This document shows, one piece after another, positions 54,211-64,000 of a stretch of DNA of 64,000 bases (position 1 is its first letter; each line of letters begins with the position of its first letter). Source of the DNA: Massilia sp. YIM B02763 (GTDB taxonomy: Bacteria > Pseudomonadota > Gammaproteobacteria > Burkholderiales > Burkholderiaceae_D); the NCBI RefSeq assembly GCF_030412015.1, contig NZ_JASNRD010000004.1, positions 248,001 through 312,000 on the forward strand. The letters are read 5' to 3'. Both the position numbers and the translations under genes were made by a program. The notes beneath the pieces are model-generated. The model searched no databases, was not told the DNA's origin, and saw only the letters and a program-made list of their open reading frames with translations.

Positions 54211-55260
54211 ATGAACAAGGGGCTGCGTTTGACCGAACAGTGGATGCGACGGGCGCTCTGGCTCGTCGCCTTCGCATTTGCCTGGTTCCTCGTGGGACTG
54301 GGCGGCAAGGTGGTCGACAACATGATGTATGTCGAACCCGTGCCGACACCCGAGGAACTGGTCGACCAGGGCGAGGCGCAGCGGATCCAGGCGGACAAGG
54401 AGCGGGCCGACGCGGCGCAAGGCGTTGCCGGCACCGCGCTCGACCAGGCCGAGCAGAAGCACGGCGTCGCCAAGGCGAATACGCGCAGTGCCCGCGAGGC
54501 ATTCGAGAACTGGCTGGCGACGCGTCATACTACGGCGCGACCCGACCAGGATAGTGAGCTGATCGCACGCACGCGCCAGCTCGACGACCTCGTCGCCGCC
54601 GAGCGCGCGGCATTGTCCGCCGTCGAGGCCCAACAGCAGGCTGCACTCGATGCGCGCCAGGCTGCGGAGCGTGCCGAGGCGGCCTACGAACGCTTGCTGG
54701 AGCCTGCGCGGGTAACGGTACGCGAGGCGTATGAGCGAGCCCAGCGCATTGTCTTCCTGTGGCGCCTCGGGGTGACGTTGCCGCTGCTGGCCGTCGCGGG
54801 CTGGCTGTTCAAGTACAAGCGCCGCAGTACCTACTGGCCCTTTGCCTGGGGCTTCATCTTCTTTGCCTTGTTCGCCTTCTTCGTGGAGCTGGTCCCGTAC
54901 CTGCCGAGCTATGGCGGCTATGTGCGCTACGGGGTAGGTATCGTCGTCACCGTCGTCGTGGGCCGTTATGCGATCCGCTGGCTGAATGCCTGGCTGGCGC
55001 GCCAGAAGGCGGCCGAGGCCTTGCCTGAGCAGGAACGCCGAAACGGCATGCGCTACGACGTGGCGCTGGCGCGCATCGGCAAGAACCGCTGCCCTGCATG
55101 CGAGCGCACGACCGACTTCAAGGACGGGACGTTGGGACACTGCCCGCATTGCGGCATCGGCCTGTTCGACCGCTGCACCGGGTGCGGCACGCGCAAGAAT
55201 GCGTTCATGCGCTACTGCTTCTCGTGCGGGACGGCGGCGAATGCGAGCCTGGCCGATTGA
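54211..55260 (+). CDS. Membrane protein with coiled coil and C-terminal zinc ribbons
   Basis: 349 residues from ATG 54211 (GGAGG eight bases upstream). One hydrophobic helix near 17-35, then a long charged coiled-coil segment (about 45-170, rich in Ala/Glu/Arg), then about three hydrophobic helices (178-270), and finally cysteine pairs of zinc-ribbon type (CPAC, CPHC, CTGC and CFSC between 300 and 340). The arrangement suggests a membrane-anchored scaffold with zinc-binding tail. No named family recognised. It ends shortly before a repeat hairpin. Confidence 0.75.
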   Translation: MNKGLRLTEQWMRRALWLVAFAFAWFLVGLGGKVVDNMMYVEPVPTPEELVDQGEAQRIQADKERADAAQGVAGTALDQAEQKHGVAKANTRSAREAFENWLATRHTTARPDQDSELIARTRQLDDLVAAERAALSAVEAQQQAALDARQAAERAEAAYERLLEPARVTVREAYERAQRIVFLWRLGVTLPLLAVAGWLFKYKRRSTYWPFAWGFIFFALFAFFVELVPYLPSYGGYVRYGVGIVVTVVVGRYAIRWLNAWLARQKAAEALPEQERRNGMRYDVALARIGKNRCPACERTTDFKDGTLGHCPHCGIGLFDRCTGCGTRKNAFMRYCFSCGTAANASLAD

Positions 55261-55276
55261 ACTTTCGTCACACTAA

Positions 55277-55314
55277 AACAACGTCGTCCCTGCCTGCGCA
55301 GGGACGACGTTGTT
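55277..55314. repeat. Palindromic repeat, family 1 copy B (single hairpin)
   Basis: AACAACGTCGTCCCTGC, loop CTGC, GCAGGGACGACGTTGTT: a perfect 17-base stem, the single-arm version of the family seen at 47174-47259. It sits between two convergent genes and probably also stops transcription. Confidence 0.85.
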
Positions 55315-55333
55315 AGTAGCTGACGTAACGGAC

Positions 55334-56326
55334 TCAGTCCTTGAGATCCGCCGGCACCTTGCCGCCATTGGCCGCCAGCTTGTTCATGACCTGGCGGTGC
55401 AGCCAGATGTTCATGCTGGCCGAGTCATTGGTGTCGCCCGTGTAGTGCAGCTCGGCGGCCAGTTCCTTGCGCGCCTGCAGGCTGCTGTCCAGGCCCAGCA
55501 GCTTGAGCAGGTCGACGATGGACGTGCGCCAGTTCAGCTGCTGGCCGGATTGCTGCTGCATCGTGGCCAGCACCTGTTCCACGTCCACCTGCGGCACCGC
55601 GGCGGCGGGGGCGGGGGCCGGGGTCGGCACGGCCTGCGGCACCGGCTGCGGCGCGGCGGGCGCCGGGGCGGGCGCGGCTTGCGCCGGTGCCGGGGCCGGT
55701 TGTGGCGGGGTGGTGTTGGCCGGATGCTTGGCCGGGAAGATCTTGTGGAAGATGTCGCCGAGAATGCCCATGTTTGCTCCTTTGTCCGTGGTTGCGGGTT
55801 GGTTGTTCGTGTCGTTGCCGCGGTTCTGCAGTCCCTTGGCCATATAGCCCAGCGCGACCGCCAGCGCGGCGCCGCCGATGGTCTTCACCAGCGTCGGGTG
55901 TTCGGCGTAGAAGTCGCCCATGCGTTCGACGATGCCCGGGTTGTCCTGTTCCGCGCGGGCCGCCAGTTCCTGGACCGTCTGCGGCGACAGCTGCGCCGCC
56001 TGCTCCGGCGAGATATGGCCCTGCTCGGCGCCCTTCAGGTTGCCCAGCACGCCGCCGGCGACGGTGGCCAGCGCGGACGGGTTGATGTTCGAGATCAGGC
56101 GGTTGAGCATGCCGGCACGCTGGTCCGGGCTGCCGTTGCTGAACAGCTGGCCGACGAGCTGCGCGAACGGCGGCGTCTGGCCGGACCGCAGCGCTTCGGT
56201 CACGCCCTGCGCCAGCGAGGCGCGCGGCGCGTTCTGCGCGACGTTGTCGAAATCGTTCTCGGCCTGGGCCGGATTGGCATTGCCGCCGAGGTAGTGCTGC
56301 AGCAGGTTTCCGAAATCAAAACCCAT
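55334..56326 (-). CDS. Two-part protein ending in DUF3597
   Basis: 330 residues; start ATG 56326 with GGAGG five bases upstream. The C-terminal 140 residues are DUF3597 (start MGILGDIFHKIFPAK near 195, end MNKLAANGGKVPADL). Between them lies a Pro/Ala-rich linker (PAPAPAQAAPAPAPA). The N-terminal 190 residues are separate: MGFDFGNLLQHYLGG and a Gln/Ala-rich helical part with one hydrophobic stretch (about 150-165). DUF3597 usually stands alone, so this is a fusion. Function unknown. Confidence 0.8.
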   Translation of the reverse strand: MGFDFGNLLQHYLGGNANPAQAENDFDNVAQNAPRASLAQGVTEALRSGQTPPFAQLVGQLFSNGSPDQRAGMLNRLISNINPSALATVAGGVLGNLKGAEQGHISPEQAAQLSPQTVQELAARAEQDNPGIVERMGDFYAEHPTLVKTIGGAALAVALGYMAKGLQNRGNDTNNQPATTDKGANMGILGDIFHKIFPAKHPANTTPPQPAPAPAQAAPAPAPAAPQPVPQAVPTPAPAPAAAVPQVDVEQVLATMQQQSGQQLNWRTSIVDLLKLLGLDSSLQARKELAAELHYTGDTNDSASMNIWLHRQVMNKLAANGGKVPADLKD

Positions 56327-56461
56327 CTTGTCCTCCATGAAGAAACCATCGAAGGCCGAGCGTAGGCCACGCACGCGACATGCTCCGTTCGTTGCCGAAC
56401 CCACCACGGATATCGGCATTTCCATATGGACATGAGAGGCCGGCGCACGTAAGCTCTCGGC

Positions 56462-56761
56462 ATGGCTTCCCTGCATTCCCTCGCATCGCTGCTGGCGCTC
56501 GGCTACCTTGGCCTGAGCGTCGTGTGCTTCGCCGTGTACGCGAACGACAAGGCCGCGGCGCGGCGCGGCGGACGCCGCACGCCCGAGCGCACGCTGCTGG
56601 CGCTGGCGCTGCTGGGCGGCTGGCCGGGCGCCTTGCTGGCCCAGCGCCGGCTGCGCCACAAGACATCCAAGGCCGCGTTCCAGCGCGTGTTCTGGCTGAC
56701 GGTCGCGCTCAACGTGGCCGCCTGCGCCTGGCTGGTATGGGCCTTGCCGGCATGGCCGTGA
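56462..56761 (+). CDS. DUF1294 small membrane protein
   Basis: 99 residues, about three hydrophobic helices. The DUF1294 signature RTPERTLLALALLGGWPGALLAQRRLRHK is present (for example LLGGWPGALLAQ and HKTSKAAFQ). Function unknown, though the family sometimes accompanies cold-shock domains. It is followed after a few bases by the glycerophosphodiesterase gene. Confidence 0.85.
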   Translation: MASLHSLASLLALGYLGLSVVCFAVYANDKAAARRGGRRTPERTLLALALLGGWPGALLAQRRLRHKTSKAAFQRVFWLTVALNVAACAWLVWALPAWP

Positions 56762-56777
56762 ACGGAGGATGACGACG

Positions 56778-57530
56778 ATGTGGCCCTATCCCAGGATGCT
56801 TGCCCACCGCGGCGGCGGCACGCTGGCCCCGGAGAACACACTGGCGGGCGTCAAGCGCGGCATGGCCGCCGGTTTTCGGGCGATCGAATACGACGTGATG
56901 CTGGCGCGGGACGGCGTGCCCGTCGTGCTGCACGATCCGCTGCTGGGCCGCACCGTGGCGGCGCCGGGCAGCGTGACCGATTACGACGCGCTGGCGCTCG
57001 CGACACTGGACGCGGGCAGCTGGTTCGGTCCCGAGTACGCCGGCGAGCCGGTGCCGCTGTTCGCCGAATTCGCCCAGTACTGCAAGGCGCACGGCGTCTG
57101 GATGAACATCGAGCTCAAGCCGGCGCCGGGCTTCGATGCCGCGACCGGGACGACGGTCGCGCGCATGACGTCGGCGCTGTTCGCCGATGCATTGGCGGCC
57201 GGGGAGAGGGGACGGGTGCCCTTGCTGTCCTCGTTCAGCGAAGCGGCCCTGCAGGCGGCCCGCGCCGCCGCGCCGCGACTGCCGCGCGCGCTGCTGGTCG
57301 ATGCCTTGCCGCCGGACTGGCGCGAGCGGGCGGCCGGGCTCGGCGTCGTCGCCCTGCACGTCGACCACCTGGCGTTGACGGCGGCGCAGGCGGCGGACGT
57401 CAAGGCCGCCGGCCTCGGGCTGTTCTGCTACACGGTGAACGACCCGGCGCGCGCCCGCGAACTGCTGGGCTGGGGCGTGGACGCCTTCTGCACGGACCGC
57501 ATCGACCTGATCGGGCCGGATTTTCGCTAG
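56778..57530 (+). CDS. ugpQ: Glycerophosphodiester phosphodiesterase
   Basis: 250 residues; start ATG 56778 chosen because GGAGG lies nine bases upstream, while ATG 56769 abuts it. It hydrolyses glycerophosphodiesters to glycerol-3-phosphate and an alcohol. The GDPD core shows AHRGGGTLAPENTLAG with the catalytic His/Arg, EYDVMLARDGVPVVLHD and MNIELKPAP. It has no signal peptide, so like E. coli UgpQ it is cytoplasmic. It follows the DUF1294 gene by 16 bases, perhaps in one operon. Confidence 0.92.
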   Translation: MWPYPRMLAHRGGGTLAPENTLAGVKRGMAAGFRAIEYDVMLARDGVPVVLHDPLLGRTVAAPGSVTDYDALALATLDAGSWFGPEYAGEPVPLFAEFAQYCKAHGVWMNIELKPAPGFDAATGTTVARMTSALFADALAAGERGRVPLLSSFSEAALQAARAAAPRLPRALLVDALPPDWRERAAGLGVVALHVDHLALTAAQAADVKAAGLGLFCYTVNDPARARELLGWGVDAFCTDRIDLIGPDFR

Positions 57531-57570
57531 AAACCTATCAAGAAAAGCCGGCGCCGACCGTAACCGGTAC

Positions 57571-57795
57571 ATGAACGCGCCAATCGATCCGACCTTCCAT
57601 CCTCACGATCCGCCCGTGCATATCGTGCAGGCGGCCTTGTTGTTTGCCCGCCTGACCGGGAAGACGCCAGGCGATGGCGGCCGCAGCACCGTCCTGCCAG
57701 GCATGACGCGTGCGCAGATCCTGCAGCAGGCGGCGTCGGCGATCATGACGCAGGCGAACGGGCAGCCGACGGCGGTATTGGCATTGTTGCGTTAG
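57571..57795 (+). CDS. Small protein whose C-terminus mimics the flagellin tail
   Basis: 74 residues. The last 28 residues (RAQILQQAASAIMTQANGQ, then PTAVLALLR) match the C-terminal D0 helix of bacterial flagellins in length, register and final LLR. The preceding 45 residues (MNAPIDPTFHPHDPPVH...) are unlike flagellin and rich in Pro/His. No flagellin gene or flagellar operon is nearby. It may be a remnant, a decoy for a flagellin chaperone, or a distinct small protein that uses the same helix. Confidence 0.6.
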   Translation: MNAPIDPTFHPHDPPVHIVQAALLFARLTGKTPGDGGRSTVLPGMTRAQILQQAASAIMTQANGQPTAVLALLR

Positions 57796-57852
57796 GGTGC
57801 CGCATTAGGCTGTAGCGTCTAGATGTTGTGGATCTGGCAATGAGGGGCGACC

Positions 57853-57897
57853 GGAATGCCGATATAGGCATTCCTATATTCGCTGACACGCTATAAT
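57853..57897 (+). promoter_or_regulatory. alaS promoter region with overlapping palindrome
   Basis: A perfect -10 TATAAT lies at 57892-57897, 43 bases before the alaS ATG. The inverted repeat GGAATGCC/GGCATTCC (57853-57874, 6-base spacer) covers the expected -35 position (about 57869-57874). E. coli AlaRS represses its own gene through a palindrome near the start site, so an operator role is possible here. Confidence 0.5.
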
Positions 57898-57939
57898 CAT
57901 TTTCTTTATAAGCATGCTGCCCTCATTCGCCCTTACGAC

Positions 57940-60555
<2,616 letters not shown>

Positions 60556-60584
60556 CGCTCCAATCGTCATCGTACGCATTGTGG

Positions 60585-60734
60585 GTAGGGTGGTCGGCTA
60601 TGCCGACCACGCGTTCAGGCAATGCGTGCATTGCTAGGATTGTGGGCTATGCCGCACGCGTTCAGGCAATGCATGCACTGTTAGAACGCGTGGAGTCATT
60701 CATGCCGGGGGCATGAATGACGGCCGTCCACCCC
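60585..60734. repeat. Intergenic palindromic repeat, family 2 copy B (expanded)
   Basis: Begins GTAGGGTGGTCGGC like copy A at 50373, carries an internal duplication of the segment containing GCACGCGTTCAGGCAATG, and ends GGCCGTCCACCCC. The arms GGTCGGC/GCCGACC remain. It sits between alaS and tusA. The duplication and drift suggest an old, expanding element. Confidence 0.75.
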
Positions 60735-60850
60735 TGCCCGCTCTTGCTGTTGTTGCAACACAACAGCGGTACCAAAATTTGGTGCGCCGCGTCATAATCC
60801 CGTAATTGGAGTAGTATTCGGGCGTAGGCCCACAACCCGCAGGCAAATCG

Positions 60851-61108
60851 ATGACTGAAACCATAATCGACACCGGCACCATCGAGGTCCAGAAGGACCT
60901 GGATGCGCGTGGCTTGAATTGCCCGTTGCCGATCCTCAAGGCCAAGAAGGCGTTGGCCGAACTGGCCAGCGGCGAAGTGCTGCGCATCGTCGCGACCGAT
61001 ACCGGTTCCGTGCGCGACTTCCAGGCGTTCGCCAAGCAAACCGGCAATGCGCTGCTGGCGCACACCCACATCAACGGCGAATTCACCTTCTGGCTGCGCC
61101 GCAAGTAA
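60851..61108 (+). CDS. tusA: TusA-family sulfurtransferase
   Basis: 85 residues. TusA relays persulfide sulfur to tRNA thiolation and other pathways. The CPxP motif with the sulfur-carrying Cys24 (GLNCPLPILKAK) and the beta-alpha-beta-alpha-beta-beta pattern are intact; the end EFTFWLRRK matches the family. Stand-alone, without TusBCD genes. The short N-terminal extension is normal for betaproteobacterial copies. Confidence 0.93.
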   Translation: MTETIIDTGTIEVQKDLDARGLNCPLPILKAKKALAELASGEVLRIVATDTGSVRDFQAFAKQTGNALLAHTHINGEFTFWLRRK

Positions 61109-61228
61109 TCCTTCTCGGATCTTCCTGACGGGGCGGCAACACGGCCCCGTCGCACGCTTCCCACCCGTTTTCCCATCACTCAAAAAGCAGGGCGCGCACG
61201 ATTAGGGCAGTTCCTCTAGCCAGAAATC

Positions 61229-61276
61229 GCACGATCGTGCTTTAATTCTGTCTCGAACGGTATTTGCTTTTATAAT
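61229..61276 (+). promoter_or_regulatory. etfBA promoter with upstream palindrome
   Basis: GCACGATCGTGC (61229-61240) is a perfect 12-base palindrome inside AT-rich flanks, and TATAAT lies at 61271-61276, 47 bases before etfB. The palindrome lies about 30 bases upstream of the -10, next to the expected -35, a usual place for a repressor such as a fatty-acid-responsive TetR protein. No regulator gene is in view. Confidence 0.5.
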
Positions 61277-61322
61277 TCAGAGCATTTTTAGAGACAAACC
61301 CACCATTTTTCAAAGGCACACT

Positions 61323-62072
61323 ATGAAAGTCCTGGTACCCGTCAAGCGCGTGGTCGACTACAACGTCAAGGTCCGCGTCAAGTCCGACGGTAGCGGCGTC
61401 GATATCGCCAACGTCAAAATGTCGATGAACCCGTTCGACGAGATCGCGATGGAAGAAGCCACGCGCCTGAAGGAAGCCGGCAAGGTCACCGAGATCGTGG
61501 CCGTGACCTGCGGCGTGACCCAGGCCCAGGAAACCCTGCGTACCGGCATGGCGATCGGCGCCGACCGCGGCATCCTGGTCGAGACCGATGCCGCCATCGA
61601 GCCGCTGGCCGTGGCCAAGGTGCTCAAGGCCCTGGCCGACAAGGAGCAGCCGCAACTGATCATCCTGGGCAAGCAGGCGATCGACGACGATTCGAACCAG
61701 ACCGGCCAGATGCTGGCGGCCCTGCTGGGCTGGCCGCAGGCGACCTTCGCCTCCAAGGTCGTGCTGGAAGACGGCAAGGTCACCGTGACCCGCGAAGTGG
61801 ACGGCGGCCTGGAAACCGTGGCGCTGTCGCTGCCGGCCATCGTCACCACCGACCTGCGCCTGAACGAGCCGCGCTACGTGACGCTGCCGAACATCATGAA
61901 GGCCAAGAAGAAGCCGCTGGAAACGATCAAGCCGGAAGACCTGGGCGTCGACGTGACCCCGCGCCTGAAGACCATCAAGGTCGCCGAACCGGCCAAGCGC
62001 TCGGCCGGCGTGAAGGTGCCGGACGTCGCGACCCTGGTGGCGAAGCTGCGCACCGAAGCCAAGGTCATCTAA
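61323..62072 (+). CDS. etfB: Electron transfer flavoprotein, beta subunit
   Basis: 249 residues, normal length. EtfB with EtfA accepts electrons from acyl-CoA dehydrogenases and passes them to the ETF-quinone oxidoreductase. Signatures: [20 protein letters not shown] at the start, [11 protein letters not shown] and [12 protein letters not shown]; the conserved [16 protein letters not shown] is present. The etfA gene follows after 22 bases. Confidence 0.96.
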   Translation: MKVLVPVKRVVDYNVKVRVKSDGSGVDIANVKMSMNPFDEIAMEEATRLKEAGKVTEIVAVTCGVTQAQETLRTGMAIGADRGILVETDAAIEPLAVAKVLKALADKEQPQLIILGKQAIDDDSNQTGQMLAALLGWPQATFASKVVLEDGKVTVTREVDGGLETVALSLPAIVTTDLRLNEPRYVTLPNIMKAKKKPLETIKPEDLGVDVTPRLKTIKVAEPAKRSAGVKVPDVATLVAKLRTEAKVI

Positions 62073-62094
62073 TAGAACAGAACAAGGGAACATC

Positions 62095-63027
62095 ATGGTC
62101 GCACTCGTCATTGCAGAACACGACAACGCCTCGCTGAAGGCAGTCACCCTGAACACCGTCACCGCGGCCGCCCAGTGCGGCGGCGACGTGCACGTGCTGG
62201 TCGCCGGCTCCGGCTGCGCCGCCGTCGCCGAAGCGGCCGCCAAGGTCGCGGGCGTCGCGAAGGTGCTGGTCGCCGACGCGCCGTACTTCGCCGACGGCCT
62301 GGCCGAGAACGTTGCCGAGCAGGTGCTGGCAGTTGCCGGTTCGTACTCGCACATCCTGGCGCCGGCCTCGGCCTTCGGCAAGAACATCCTGCCGCGCGTG
62401 GCCGCCAAGCTGGACGTGGCCCAGATCTCGGAAATCACCAAGGTCGACTCGCCCGACACCTTCGAGCGCCCGATCTACGCCGGCAACGCCATCGCCACCG
62501 TGCAGTCGACCGACAATGTGAAGGTCATCACCGTGCGCGGCACCGGCTTCGACGCCGCCGCCGCGGAAGGTGGCTCGGCCGCCGTGGAAACGGTCGCCGC
62601 CGCCGCCGACTTCGGCAAGTCCTCGTTCGTGGGCCGCGAGCTGGCCAAGTCGGACCGTCCGGAACTGACCGGCGCCAAGATCGTCGTCTCCGGCGGCCGC
62701 GGCATGGGCTCGGGCGACAACTTCAAGATCCTGGAACCGCTGGCCGACAAGCTAGGCGCCGCCATGGGCGCCTCGCGCGCCGCGGTCGATGCCGGCTACG
62801 TGCCGAACGACTGGCAGGTCGGCCAGACCGGCAAGATCGTCGCCCCGCAGCTGTACATCGCCGTCGGCATCTCCGGCGCGATCCAGCACCTGGCCGGCAT
62901 GAAGGATTCGAAGACCATCGTCGCCATCAACAAGGATCCGGAAGCGCCGATCTTCTCGGTGGCCGACTACGGCATCGTGGGCGACCTGTTCGAGGTCGTG
63001 CCGGCGCTGGTCAAGGAACTGGGCTGA
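62095..63027 (+). CDS. etfA: Electron transfer flavoprotein, alpha subunit
   Basis: 310 residues. It holds most of the FAD. The C-terminal FAD-binding domain is clear: [40 protein letters not shown], and [15 protein letters not shown]. It is cotranscribed with etfB. A repeat element (63072-63176) separates it from the acyl-CoA dehydrogenase gene. Confidence 0.96.
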   Translation: MVALVIAEHDNASLKAVTLNTVTAAAQCGGDVHVLVAGSGCAAVAEAAAKVAGVAKVLVADAPYFADGLAENVAEQVLAVAGSYSHILAPASAFGKNILPRVAAKLDVAQISEITKVDSPDTFERPIYAGNAIATVQSTDNVKVITVRGTGFDAAAAEGGSAAVETVAAAADFGKSSFVGRELAKSDRPELTGAKIVVSGGRGMGSGDNFKILEPLADKLGAAMGASRAAVDAGYVPNDWQVGQTGKIVAPQLYIAVGISGAIQHLAGMKDSKTIVAINKDPEAPIFSVADYGIVGDLFEVVPALVKELG

Positions 63028-63071
63028 CAACGCCGAAGGTGGATGGCGTGAATGTCCACCTGCAAAAACCT

Positions 63072-63176
63072 ACGTCGTTCCCGCGCAGGCGGGAACCCAA
63101 GTTCTACGCATGTCGACAGCGTCCGCCGTCGTGGCTGCGCTGAGGAATTGGGTTCCTGCCTTCGCAGGAACGACGT
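63072..63176. repeat. Intergenic palindromic repeat, family 1 copy C
   Basis: Two arms, 63072-63100 (ACGTCGTTCCCGC, then CCCAA) and 63148-63176 (TTGGG, then GGAACGACGT), are near-perfect inverted copies across a spacer of about 47 bases. It belongs to the same family as 47174-47259, with GTTCTACGC next to the CCCAA arm in inverted orientation. It lies inside the etf-acyl-CoA dehydrogenase unit without disrupting a gene. Confidence 0.85.
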
Positions 63177-63211
63177 TTTTATTTTGACGATATAAAAAGT
63201 AGGAGACACCG

Positions 63212-64000
63212 GTGAGCTACAACGCCCCCCTGAAAGACATGCTGTTCGTCGTGAACGAACTGGCCAACCTGTCCGCCATCCACGCGCTGCCCGGCTGCGA
63301 GGACGCGACCCCGGACACGGTCGAAGCCGTGCTGGAGGAAAACGCCAAGTTCTGCGGCGAAGTCGTCGCCCCGCTGAACCACCCGGCCGACAAGGAGCCC
63401 AGCTTCTGGCACGACGGCGAAGTGACGACCTCGAAGGGCTTCAAGGAAGCCTTCCGCGCCTTCGCCGACGCCGGCTGGCAAGGCGTTCAGCATCCGACCG
63501 AATTCGGCGGCCAGGGCTTGCCGAAGCTGGTGGCGACCCCGTGCATCGAGATGCTGCACGGCTCCAACCTGTCGTTCGCGCTGGTCGCGCTGCTGACCGA
63601 CGGCGCCGTCGAGGCGCTGCTGACGGCGGGCAGCGACGCCCAGAAGGCCCTCTACATCGAGCCCCTCCTGACCGGCAAGTGGACGGGCACGATGAACCTG
63701 ACGGAGCCGCAGGCCGGTTCCGACCTGGCCGCCGTGCGCACCCGCGCCGTGCCCCAGGGCGACGGCACCTACAGGATTTCCGGCACCAAGATCTACATCA
63801 CCTACGGCGAGCACGACATGGCCGAGAACATCATCCACCTGGTGCTGGCGCGCACGCCGGACGCGCCGCCGGGCGTGAAGGGGATCTCGCTGTTCATCGT
63901 GCCGAAGTTCCTCGTGAACGAGGACGGTTCGCTGGGCGAGCGCAACGACGTGCATTGCGTGTCGATCGAGCACAAGCTGGGCATCAAGGCCAGCCCGACG
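63212..64000 (+). CDS. Acyl-CoA dehydrogenase (3' end outside window)
   Basis: 263 codons visible from GTG 63212 (AGGAGA six bases upstream), open to the window end. N-terminal segments MSYNAPLKDMLFVVNELANL, AGWQGVQHPTEFGGQGLP and LTEPQAGSDLAAVRTRA (FAD region) with ISGTKIYITYGEHD identify an acyl-CoA dehydrogenase of the type with an extra C-terminal domain, similar to DmdC-like enzymes. It would feed electrons into the EtfAB pair just upstream. Substrate unknown. Confidence 0.93.
   Translation, partial: MSYNAPLKDMLFVVNELANLSAIHALPGCEDATPDTVEAVLEENAKFCGEVVAPLNHPADKEPSFWHDGEVTTSKGFKEAFRAFADAGWQGVQHPTEFGGQGLPKLVATPCIEMLHGSNLSFALVALLTDGAVEALLTAGSDAQKALYIEPLLTGKWTGTMNLTEPQAGSDLAAVRTRAVPQGDGTYRISGTKIYITYGEHDMAENIIHLVLARTPDAPPGVKGISLFIVPKFLVNEDGSLGERNDVHCVSIEHKLGIKASPT

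Overview
The window looks like a chromosomal segment of a high-GC betaproteobacterium of the Oxalobacteraceae (Massilia, Duganella or Janthinobacterium type). The evidence is the strongly GC-biased third codon positions of the housekeeping genes, an H-NS paralogue of the betaproteobacterial type, the stand-alone UDP-glucuronate decarboxylase/UDP-4-keto-pentose synthase, and the order etfB-etfA-acyl-CoA dehydrogenase. The genus is an inference. No rRNA, tRNA, CRISPR array, transposase or integrase gene was recognised.

Region 1 (1-7.9 kb) is a metal-resistance block: the 3' part of a CzcA-type RND pump, a DUF6328 membrane protein, an out-of-place flgB-like gene, a lipoprotein, a P1B-4 metal ATPase with a His-rich tail, an overlapping ZIP-type transporter and a tiny membrane protein. 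Region 2 (7.9-10.6 kb) holds three envelope-sugar genes: a UDP-glucuronate oxidase/decarboxylase, kdsA and gmhA.

Region 3 (10.6-30.8 kb) is a defence island, patchy in base composition, with long intergenic stretches and broken genes. It carries a Gabija-like pair (OLD/TOPRIM nuclease plus UvrD-type helicase), a two-gene module of unknown function (LOTUS-like protein plus partner) behind a possible leader RNA, a large XRE plus sigma-region-4 regulator, a frameshifted CoiA-like nuclease, an H-NS family protein, a TIR protein, a SIR2-APAZ/short Argonaute operon (SPARSA type), small unknown genes with strong terminators, a Shedu nuclease, a DUF4145 protein and a decayed gene. A cluster of inverted motifs around 30.6-30.7 kb may mark its right junction.

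Region 4 (30.8-64 kb) is core-like and dense: a diguanylate cyclase, a metal/cobalamin-binding protein, a ribosome hibernation factor, transporters, a 2Fe-2S flavin reductase, a CHASE-domain histidine kinase, glnS, a J-domain operon with three unknown acidic proteins, a CoA transferase, a CPA2 antiporter, a GH1-RmlD fusion, trpS behind a Trp-Trp leader peptide and attenuator-like terminator, DUF3597 and DUF1294 proteins, a glycerophosphodiesterase, a small protein ending like flagellin, alaS, tusA, etfBA and the start of an acyl-CoA dehydrogenase. Two families of palindromic intergenic repeats occur here, three copies of one and two of the other.

The clearest biology is the concentration of at least three recognisable anti-phage or anti-plasmid systems in 20 kb. 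The least explained items are the LOTUS-like module, the XRE-sigma4 regulator beside a broken CoiA-like gene, the FCGGPVPN repeat protein, the flagellin-tail mimic, the J-domain operon and the trpS leader.
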